From: Bog-756 sp963734395 | GTDB lineage: Bacteria; Actinomycetota; Acidimicrobiia; Acidimicrobiales; RAAP-2 | Assembly: GCA_963734395.1 (NCBI GenBank) | Contig: CAVTGY010000002.1 | Coordinates: 1,054,001-1,118,000, forward strand | Reading direction: 5' to 3' | DNA: 64,000 nucleotides | In this document: positions 57,729 through 64,000 of the stretch, in pieces | Numbering within the stretch: position 1 is the stretch's first letter | Layout: every line of letters starts with the position of its first letter | Notes under the pieces: model-generated | Told to the model about the DNA's origin: nothing | The model's input: the letters and a program-made list of their open reading frames with translations, nothing else | Database searches by the model: none | Made by a program: the position numbers and the translations under genes

Positions 57729-59034
57729 TCACCGCGACCGCCTCCCGTCGGACCGGCCGCCGCGGTCAGGCGGCGGCGGCCGGGTCGGGATCTGAACCCG
57801 TCGGTCTCCTCGACCCGTCGGACTCTGCGGATCGGTCCACCCGCCCGGGAACAGGCCTCCAGATAAGGCGACGACGACAAGACCGACCATGACCAACGCC
57901 GCCACTGCGACGAACGGCAGCCACGAGGCCACCGCGAACGCCGCGCCGGCCGCGGCAGCGGCTACCGCGGTGAGCGCGGTCTGGCTGGTGGCGAAGAGCC
58001 CTTGGATCCTCCCGACCTCAGACGGCGCGGATCCCTGGGTGAGCAAGGACTGGACAGCCGGCAGGCGGCGGCGAATCCCATCGCTTCCGACGCGCCCAGT
58101 AGGACCAGTGCGGGAACATTGTGAATGAAGGGATACGACGCGCACAGGACGGTTGATGCGCCGATGCCAGCAGTACCAAGGCGCGCCGATCCATGTGGTC
58201 CGCCAGCCATCCACTCGGTCGGGTGGCCACCACGAACGGGACTGCGAACAGCGTCCACGAGATTCCGATCTCGATGCCCGACGCACCCCGGGCCAAGAGG
58301 AGCAGCGTCCAGCAGATGTCGTAGACGCCACTTGTCAGCCCCAACGCGGCCCCACAGATGAGAGCACCTAGCATCGGGCGACCGATCCGAACCCGGGAGA
58401 GAGGCGCCATCGTGCCCTCCGACCTGTTCATTGCCCCCCGGCTTGTACCGGCAAGGCCCGGTTCGTAGGCGCGAAGTGCGGGGATGCACGCCGCGAACGA
58501 CAGGAGTCCCGAGGCGAGGAACAGCGCCCACATGAAACGGATCCCGACGATGCTGCCCACCAGCGGGCCGACGGCCATGCCCGCCAGTTCGCCGGCGTAC
58601 AGGGCAGCGAACGCTCGTCCCCGGCGTGACGGGGACACCGAGCCAGAGACCATGGCCAGCGCGGCCACGGTTGCCGCCCCCGCACCGACGCCCTGGAGTG
58701 AGCGCAGGGCGATCGCAGCGTGCGCGCTGATGGGAAGCAGGAACGAAAGGCTGGCCACGCCGTAGACCACCAGGCCCCCCACCAGTACCGGTCGTCGACC
58801 TACCCGGTCGGCGACCCGTCCGACCGGGTACTGGGAAAGCACGCCAGCAGCGAAAAAAGAGGCCATCACCAGTCCGGCGAGGGCGATGGAGCCACCCAGA
58901 TGTCGGATGTACACCGGCAGCATGGGAACGATGGCGGTCGCACCCATCCACTGCAGGAAGACGGTCAGGGTCAGGGTGCGGACAAGCCGCAGCGACCGAT
59001 CCGAGTCCTCGGTGCTGGCGGCGGTCGTGGTCAT
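57729..59034 (-). CDS. Major facilitator superfamily transporter, frameshifted
   Basis: A 12-helix exporter-type MFS protein: ATG 59034, LQWMGATAIVPMLPVYIRHL, motif A GRVADRVGRRPVLVGG (between helices 2 and 3), SRRGRAFAALYAGELAGMAV, GLTSGVYDICWTLLLLARGA, and after a frame change near 58070 SEVGRIQGLFATSQTALTAV. The given end at 57729 is the last in-frame stop; a further frame change near 57800 would end it at 57766 with DPDPAAA. Likely drug or metabolite efflux. Confidence 0.85.
57756..57777. terminator. GC-rich hairpin between convergent genes
   Basis: GCCGCCGC (57756-57763) pairs with GCGGCGGC (57770-57777) around GGTCAG. It follows the plus-strand hypothetical gene and overlaps the probable stop of the MFS gene. 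Confidence 0.5.
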
Positions 59035-59182
59035 CGGGAGGTCCCCGCCAGCCGGGTCCATGTCTCGAACTGTACCGTCTGGACGGGAACCGGCAGGTGG
59101 GCCCGGTCAGTGCTGAGACGCCGTCGACCTTGCTGTGAATCGTCGGGTCTCTGTTGTTTTATTTTTTGGAAATTGACGTTTT

Positions 59183-59233
59183 TATCGTCTTCGCACGATG
59201 AGTCGGCGCATCCGATATCGTCTATGCACGATA
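59183..59233. promoter_or_regulatory. Pair of palindromic operators
   Basis: TATCGT-(6 nt)-ACGATG (59183-59200) and TATCGT-(6 nt)-ACGATA (59216-59233) lie 33 bp apart, about three helical turns, in an unusually AT-rich gap upstream of the MFS gene. No dedicated regulator gene is adjacent. Confidence 0.5.
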
Positions 59234-59316
59234 AATCGGCCATTTTTCAATTATCGATAGCGGAGGACGCTGCCCCGCAGCTGCCGTGCCCCGGTCGCCA
59301 TGCGGGGTGATGCCAT

Positions 59317-59571
59317 TCAGACCTGGCGCCCTCCGAGGTGCCATCCACCGCAGAACTGGCACAGATAGGGGTCGAGGTCGGCGCCCTCCTCGAGACGTAG
59401 GCGCAACGCCGAGCGGTTGGCCGCGTCCTGGGTGGGAAAGCGAGTCTTGGGCCTGCCATCGGCCCGCCAATGGTCTCGCAGGATCGCCCCGCCCCCCGGG
59501 CCGGTCGGTCGGACTGTCCCATGGTCCGGTGCCGACCGGGACCGTTTTCGCCCTCGTCGGGCCTTGGCCAT
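59317..59571 (-). CDS. Small basic protein with CxxC/H motif
   Basis: An 84-aa protein: basic N-terminus (MAKARRGRKRSRSAPD), then KTRFPTQDAANRSALRLRLE and the end DPYLCQFCGGWHLGGRQV, a C-x2-C-x3-H zinc-type site. The C-terminal motif is recurrent in small actinobacterial proteins of unknown role. Intact. Eight bases downstream of the enoyl-CoA hydratase gene. Confidence 0.65.
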   Translation of the reverse strand: MAKARRGRKRSRSAPDHGTVRPTGPGGGAILRDHWRADGRPKTRFPTQDAANRSALRLRLEEGADLDPYLCQFCGGWHLGGRQV

Positions 59572-59578
59572 GTCCGGC

Positions 59579-60379
59579 CTACTCGTTGTAGACGGGCGGC
59601 CGCTTCTCCCGGAAGGCGGCCGACGCTTCGGTGAGGTTTCCGGTGTGGCCGGCGAGCAGCTGCGTTCGATTCTCGAGGTCGACAGCAGAACGGAGACTGC
59701 CCACCTCCAACGAGCTCCAGATGGTGTCCTTGGTCAGAGCCAGTCCGAAAGGACTGAACGCACACATCTCCTCGGCCATGGTGACCGCGTGCTCGATCAG
59801 GTCGTCATCGTCGACCACCTCGGATACCAGCCCTATGCGCAGCGCTTCCTCGGCATCGACCTTCCTACCGGTCAACAGGATGGCCGCGGAATTGGATGTG
59901 CCTACGGCGCGGGGGAGAAGCCAGCTCACCCCCAGCTCGGTCCCACTCAGCCCGTTACTGATACCGGCGCCGCAGAACACAGCAGAACGCCCGGCCAGTC
60001 GGATGTCGGCACCCAGCGAAAGACACATTCCGCCCCCGTATGCAGGTCCCCTCACCGCCGCCACGATCGGCTGAGGAAGCGAGCGCATGGCGGGTACCAA
60101 GCCCCCCATGTACTCCATTGCCCGCATCCCCAACCGGTGGCGACCGAGGTCATCGGTGCCGGGAGGAAGGCCGGCGTGCTCGAGTTCGAGTCCGGAGCAG
60201 AAGGCGCGACCGGCGCCGGTCAGGACGACCACCCGGCAGCTGTTGTCGGTGGCCACCTCCTCGAGAGCGGCATAGAGGTCGGCGACCAGGGCGAAGGACA
60301 TCGAGTTGAGGCGGGCCGGATTGTCCAGAACCACCAATCGAACATGGGGACGTATTGTTTCGGTGGAGACGAGTGCCAT
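59579..60379 (-). CDS. Enoyl-CoA hydratase/isomerase family protein
   Basis: A crotonase-fold enzyme, 266 aa, intact. MALVSTETIRPHVRL, ARLNSMSFALVADLYAALEE, oxyanion loop SGLELEHAGL, GPAYGGGMCLSLGADIRLAG, and the catalytic region LSGTELGVSWLLPRAVG with Glu. Start at 60379 preferred; ATG 60433 would add 18 residues and overlap the divergent yqgE gene. Fatty-acid or branched-chain degradation is likely. Confidence 0.9.
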   Translation of the reverse strand: MALVSTETIRPHVRLVVLDNPARLNSMSFALVADLYAALEEVATDNSCRVVVLTGAGRAFCSGLELEHAGLPPGTDDLGRHRLGMRAMEYMGGLVPAMRSLPQPIVAAVRGPAYGGGMCLSLGADIRLAGRSAVFCGAGISNGLSGTELGVSWLLPRAVGTSNSAAILLTGRKVDAEEALRIGLVSEVVDDDDLIEHAVTMAEEMCAFSPFGLALTKDTIWSSLEVGSLRSAVDLENRTQLLAGHTGNLTEASAAFREKRPPVYNE

Positions 60380-60427
60380 GGAGGAAGCCTCACCGACGGG
60401 AACGGCTGGCGCCACTCGAAGGCCCGA

Positions 60428-61082
60428 ATGAGCCATCATCGCGACGTGCCGATCGAACCGTTCAGCGCATTCGAGCCCTACGGCGGTGCCGCTCCTCCCG
60501 AGCATTTGGCCGGCCATCTGCTGATTGCCGTTCCCCGACTCTCGGATCCCAATTTCTTCCGTCGGGTGGTGCTGGTCCTCGACCATGGTGACCACGGCGC
60601 CCTCGGGGTGGTCCTCGATCGGCCCGGCGGAGTGCCGGTCGGTGAGCTGTTGCCCCAATGGTCGGCCTGGGCTACCGCGCCGGCCGAGCTGTTCAGGGGT
60701 GGTCCGGTTGCCCGCAACGCCTTGATCGGACTGATTCGACTGATGTCCCGCCCGGCATCCGACGAGGGGTCGCCACAGCGCCCCGACCGGCTGGAGATTG
60801 CTGGTCGACGGTGATCGGCCGGTGGGAACGGTGGACCTGACATCGGACCCCACCGGTCTGGCGGACGCGATCGTCGGCGTGCGGCTGTTCTCCGGCTACG
60901 CCGGTTGGGATTCGACCCAGCTCGAATCGGAGATTGAGGAAGGATCGTGGTACGTGGTCCCGGCCGAGGCACCCGATCCCATCTCCGCCGACCCGGAAGG
61001 CCTGTGGCGACGAGTTCTCAGACGCCAGGGCGGCGCCCTGGCGGTGGTATCGGGATTCCCCGAGGACCCGGCGTACAACTGA
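60428..61082 (+). CDS. yqgE: UPF0301/YqgE (AlgH) family protein, frameshifted
   Basis: A conserved protein of unknown function. GHLLIAVPRLSDPNFFRRVV, VLDHGDHGALGVVLDRPGGV, LFRGGPVARNALIGLIRL, and after a frame change near 60800 VRLFSGYAGWDSTQLESEIE, EGSWYVVPAEAPD and WRRVLRRQGG follow the family throughout. About 217 aa. ATG 60428 is on the plus strand and divergent from the hydratase. Confidence 0.92.
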
Positions 61083-61106
61083 GACGGTCGGGTTACCATC
61101 GTCGAA

Positions 61107-61743
61107 ATGCAACGGGACGGGGACACACGGATCCGTTGGTCCGGAAAGTACGGCAGGCGTCGTCCGACGACGTACCCGAGCTGGCGGACATGCTGGTCCG
61201 TGCATTCGTTGACGACCCCATAGCCAATTTCATGTTTGCCGGTGACGGTCGACGTCGCCGCGGGCTCCACGCCTTCTTCTCTCCCAGCTCCGGCGCCAGT
61301 ACATGCACTACGGCCACGTCTACACCACCGCCGAAAAGGACGGGGCCGCGTTGTGGGGACCTCCGGACGCGCACAGGAACGGAGTCAGGGAGTTGATCCA
61401 ACTCCTACCCACAGCGCCCTTTTTGGTGAGCACCCGGGCGCACCGTGCCCTGCAACTGCTGTTCGAAGTGGACGGCCTGCATCCAAAGGAGCCTCACTGG
61501 TACCTGGCCACGCTGGGGACCGAGCCCGCACAGCAGGGGAAAGGTCGGGGTTCGGCGTTGCTGGACTCGATGATCGGCCGGATCGACGAGTCCGGATTTC
61601 CGGCCTACCTGGAGTCTTCCAAGGAACGCAACGTCCCCTTCTACGCTCGCTTCGGTTTCGAGGTGATCGACGAGTTCCGAAGCAAGGTGGGCGCTCCGCC
61701 GATCTGGCGCATGTGGCGTGAACCGGGTGTGCCTGACGCATAG
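61107..61743 (+). CDS. GNAT N-acetyltransferase, frameshifted
   Basis: Acetyl-CoA-dependent acetyltransferase: RQASSDDVPELADMLVRAFV, then frame changes near 61135 and 61295, then YLATLGTEPAQQGKGRGSAL (the acetyl-CoA pyrophosphate loop QGKGRG) and FPAYLESSKERNVPFYARFG. About 210 aa. Relatives occur near detoxification genes. Substrate unknown. Confidence 0.86.
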
Positions 61744-61816
61744 TCGGGCCACGAGGAATGGGACCGAGGGGCACCGAGCCGGACCGAGCGGCGGCGTGGG
61801 TGCGAATGGTAGGTCG

Positions 61817-62733
61817 TCAGGTGCTCACGTGGACACCGTCGGGTCGCTCGGCGTCGACGGCCACCACCGCGTCGAGCAGTTCGTTGAGGGCACGGGTCGG
61901 TGCGGAGGGCAGCCCCCGACTGCGCTGGGCGACGCCGACCCGACGTCGGGGGAGGCCCTTGATGGGGACCGGACGGAACTGTGTGGCGGAGGATGCCCGG
62001 AATGGCGGTGGCCGGCAGGATGGCGGGGCCGAAGCCCTCGAAGGTGAGCGAGGCGATGAGGCGCAGCCCGTCGATCTCCGCCGCCGGGAGCAGGGTGATG
62101 CCGAGGGGCCGAGTGGCGGCGTCGAGTTCGTCACGATAGGCGGTGCCCTGCAAGGGAAGAAGCAGCTCGAGATCGGCGAGGTCATCGAGGGCCAACGGAC
62201 GGACCTGGTCGGCCATCGGATGTCCCTGGGGCAAGCACCAGCATCAGGTCTTCCTCGAAGAGCAGCCGGGTCACCAGATCACGGCCGGACACCGGCATGT
62301 GGAGGACGGCCAGGTCGAGCTGACCGCTGGCCAACTGTGGCTCGAGGCCGGTGGTGTTTCCTTCGACGACGACCAGGCGGAGCTTGGGGTGGCGCTGGCG
62401 GGCCATCTGCATCAACCGGGGGACCAGCCAGCGTGCCGTCGTTCCGATCATCCCCACCCGCACCGTGCCGGTCACCTCGTCCTTACACGCGGCCACGTCG
62501 GAGATCAGGGCGTCGAGTTCGGAGAGGATCCGCCGGGCCCTGGCCACCACCGCCATGCCTTCCTCGGTCAGCCGGCCGTCGGACCGGTCGATGAGTGGTG
62601 CGCCCAACTCGCGTTCGAGCCGGGCAACGTGGGCGGAGATGTTGGATTGCACGGTGTTGAGGTGCTCGGCCGCAGCGGAGAAGGTGCCGTGATCGCTGAT
62701 GGCGGTCAACGCCTGCAGATGCCTGAGCTCCAT
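61817..62733 (-). CDS. LysR-type transcriptional regulator, frameshifted
   Basis: Winged helix: MELRHLQALTAISDHGTFSA, AAEHLNTVQSNISAHVARLE, RELGAPLIDRSDGRLTEEGM. Effector domain: GTVRVGMIGTTARWLVPRLM and TTGLEPQLASGQLDLAVLHM, continuing after a frame change near 62234 as DLADLELLLPLQGTAYRDEL and after another near 61975 to NELLDAVVAVDAERPDGVHV. ATG 62733 chosen over TTG 62742. Divergent from the 6C RNA. Confidence 0.9.
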
Positions 62734-62735
62734 CT

Positions 62736-62756
62736 CTATCAACGATAGCAGCTATC
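62736..62756. promoter_or_regulatory. LysR operator candidate
   Basis: CTATC-AAC-GATAG-CAG-CTATC is an alternating three-arm inverted repeat overlapping the LysR start region and about 13 bp from the -35 of the divergent 6C promoter. Confidence 0.5.
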
Positions 62757-62768
62757 AATATTAGCTGC

Positions 62769-62796
62769 TTGACTGATTGCTCGCGGTTGTTATACG
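62769..62796 (+). promoter_or_regulatory. Promoter of the 6C RNA
   Basis: TTGACT (62769-62774), a 16-nt spacer and TATACG (62791-62796), the best sigma-70-type pair in the window. The transcript would start near 62803. Confidence 0.7.
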
Positions 62797-62802
62797 ATCG
62801 AT

Positions 62803-62892
62803 AGAGACCACAGGATGTAAGGAATCCCCCTCCTAATCCTTGTTGTGTCAGTGCAAAGGGACCGCCTTCCCCCCCGGCGGTCCCTTTGCCAT
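62803..62892 (+). ncRNA. 6C-type small RNA
   Basis: Two C-loop hairpins. The first pairs AAGGA (62819-62823) with TCCTT (62837-62841) around a loop holding CCCCC and TCC. The second pairs GCAAAGGGACCGCC (62853-62866) with GGCGGTCCCTTTGC (62876-62889), 14 pairs, around TTCCCCCCC. This matches the actinobacterial 6C RNA (B11 of mycobacteria), which as recalled also lies beside a HAD-phosphatase gene. A strong promoter is just upstream. The second hairpin may double as the terminator. Confidence 0.8.
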
Positions 62893-63016
62893 GTTCTCGG
62901 GCCGTAGCCGACCGATGGGACTGGTGACCGGCCAGCCGTTGCCATCGAACGGATGCGGTGCCGATCATCTGGTCTGCCACCTGTCCGTGGTCGGTGGTCG
63001 GCGGTAGCGTGACGTC

Positions 63017-64000
63017 ATGTCCGCATCCACCGGCGCCGTCTTCGTCGACCTGGACCGGACGCTGATCCGATCGGCCAGTGGGCCGGTGTTCCATGCCGCG
63101 ATGGAGGCGGAGGGGGTGGTCTCTCCCGGGCACCATCTGCCCGGGGATCGCCTCATGTACGGGTTCTACGACCGATTCGGTGAGTCGGTGCCGTTCATCG
63201 GGCTGGCCCGGGCTGCCGCCACCGTCATGCGCAATCGGCCGGCCGACGCCACCCGTCGGGCCGGAAAACGGGCGGTCGAGCCTTTGGTGGACCTGGTACA
63301 GCCGTGGGCTCTCGAGGTGCTCGCCGCCCACAAGGCCGACGGCCGACCGCTGGTGCTGGCCACCACCTCCCCACTCGATCTGGTGTCTCCGCTGGCCGAA
63401 GCGCTCGGATTCGATGCGGTGATCGCAACTCGGTACGCACAGCGGGACGGCCGCTACACCGGCAGATTGGACGGAGCATTCGTATGGGGCCTGGGCAAGA
63501 AGATGGCGGTCGATCGGTGGGCAGCCGACCACAACGTCGATCTCAGGGCCAGCCACGCCTACTCGGACAGCGTGTTCGACCTGCCGTTGTTTCATGCCGT
63601 GGGTCACCCCCATCCTGTCAATGCCGACCCCCGTCTGGTCGCGGTGGCCATGCTCAGGCGATGGCCCCTCGAGCACTGGGACCGGCCCCCCGGGGTTCCG
63701 TCGCTGGTCGGGTTCGAGCCCTACCACCTGGCACGGCTGCTCTTCCGACCAGAAGCCTTCCCTTATGCTCGATTCGATCTCCGCGGCATGGAGGAAATCC
63801 CTGACTCCGGCCCGGTCATCCTGGCTTCCAACCACCGGAGCTACTTCGACGTGGCCGCCCTGGGGTTGGTGGCGGCTCGGTTGCGCCGTCCGGTGCGGTT
63901 CATGGCCAAACAGGAGCTATTCGATGCCCCGGTGGTGGGCCGGTTGGCCTCGGCGCTCGGCGGCATCCCTGTCGAGCGTGGCAGCGGTTCGTCCGATCCG
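63017..64000 (+). CDS. HAD phosphatase-PlsC acyltransferase fusion, 3' end outside the window
   Basis: Open from ATG 63017 to the window end, 328 residues read without a frame change. Residues 1-220 are a HAD-IB phosphatase: FVDLDRTLIR (DxDxT), VLATTSPLDLVSPLAEALGF, and YSDSVFDLPLFHAVG (acidic motif). Residues 245 onward are a PlsC-type acyltransferase: VILASNHRSYFDVAALG (NHxxxxD) and LGGIPVERGSG. Such fusions act in phospholipid synthesis, removing a phosphate and adding an acyl chain. Confidence 0.93.
   Translation, partial: MSASTGAVFVDLDRTLIRSASGPVFHAAMEAEGVVSPGHHLPGDRLMYGFYDRFGESVPFIGLARAAATVMRNRPADATRRAGKRAVEPLVDLVQPWALEVLAAHKADGRPLVLATTSPLDLVSPLAEALGFDAVIATRYAQRDGRYTGRLDGAFVWGLGKKMAVDRWAADHNVDLRASHAYSDSVFDLPLFHAVGHPHPVNADPRLVAVAMLRRWPLEHWDRPPGVPSLVGFEPYHLARLLFRPEAFPYARFDLRGMEEIPDSGPVILASNHRSYFDVAALGLVAARLRRPVRFMAKQELFDAPVVGRLASALGGIPVERGSGSSDP

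Noticed and set aside
62853..62889. Plain terminator of the LysR or HAD gene
   Set aside because: It lies between divergent genes, has a strong promoter upstream and a C-rich loop with a second C-loop hairpin, which fits 6C RNA better.

Overview
The window is high-G+C actinobacterial DNA, most like the class Acidimicrobiia. Signs of this are the Mec-CysO-CysM cysteine route, a 6C-type small RNA beside a HAD/PlsC gene, a DtxR/IdeR-type iron box, DUF2510-like N-termini (WWLASDGKWYPP), and secreted proteins with YWLVASDGGIFSFGDA-type repeats. Assignment is from sequence character only; no 16S rRNA gene is present. About half of the genes need one or more reading-frame changes to give their full product. 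The changes mostly fall in short G/C runs and hit housekeeping genes (cysM, glnD, yqgE), so most look like consensus errors rather than decay. Coordinates for such genes cover the whole inferred locus.

Layout. 0-14.3 kb is core: the tail of a membrane protein, two small conserved proteins, tmRNA and smpB, then the operon mec-cysO-cysM-MBL hydrolase-rph-rdgB, a DUF4190 membrane protein, a DUF4388 protein, a methyltransferase, an L,D-transpeptidase, glnD, and a GT4 glycosyltransferase. 14.3-18.7 kb carries tRNA-Cys, a FUSC-type membrane protein, a PhyH dioxygenase, a DUF2127 protein and tRNA-Val. 18.7-30.7 kb looks accessory: hydrolase, aldo/keto reductase, SRPBCC, PaaI thioesterase, a surface protein, GFA, a TetR-like regulator, truncated hemoglobin, an EAL protein, a coiled-coil DUF2510 protein, an IS630 element, DUF2516 and ArsC.

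30.7-47 kb is a metal island. A Zn/Mn ABC transporter (substrate-binding protein, ATPase, two permeases) is divergent from a Fur/Zur gene across a palindromic operator. It is followed by two paralogous FbpABC-type ferric-iron cassettes. The first has a deleted, truncated permease gene and contains an extra small lipoprotein; the second appears complete. Between them lie a Tat-secreted DyP peroxidase (EfeB-like) and a SCO1 protein, and at the far end an EfeO (cupredoxin plus M75) gene. An iron box sits between cassette 2 and efeO. No EfeU permease is seen, so the EfeO/EfeB proteins seem to work beside an Fbp importer.

47-64 kb holds a secreted phosphoesterase, a GH43-like protein with repeats, lipid and thioester enzymes, DUF2254, peroxiredoxin, a PLD lipoprotein, a nitroreductase/F420-LLM/hypothetical operon, an MFS exporter, enoyl-CoA hydratase, YqgE, a GNAT and a LysR regulator divergent from the 6C RNA and a HAD-PlsC gene that runs off the end. 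Regulatory and structured elements include a two-copy hairpin family with compensatory base changes and several palindromic operators.
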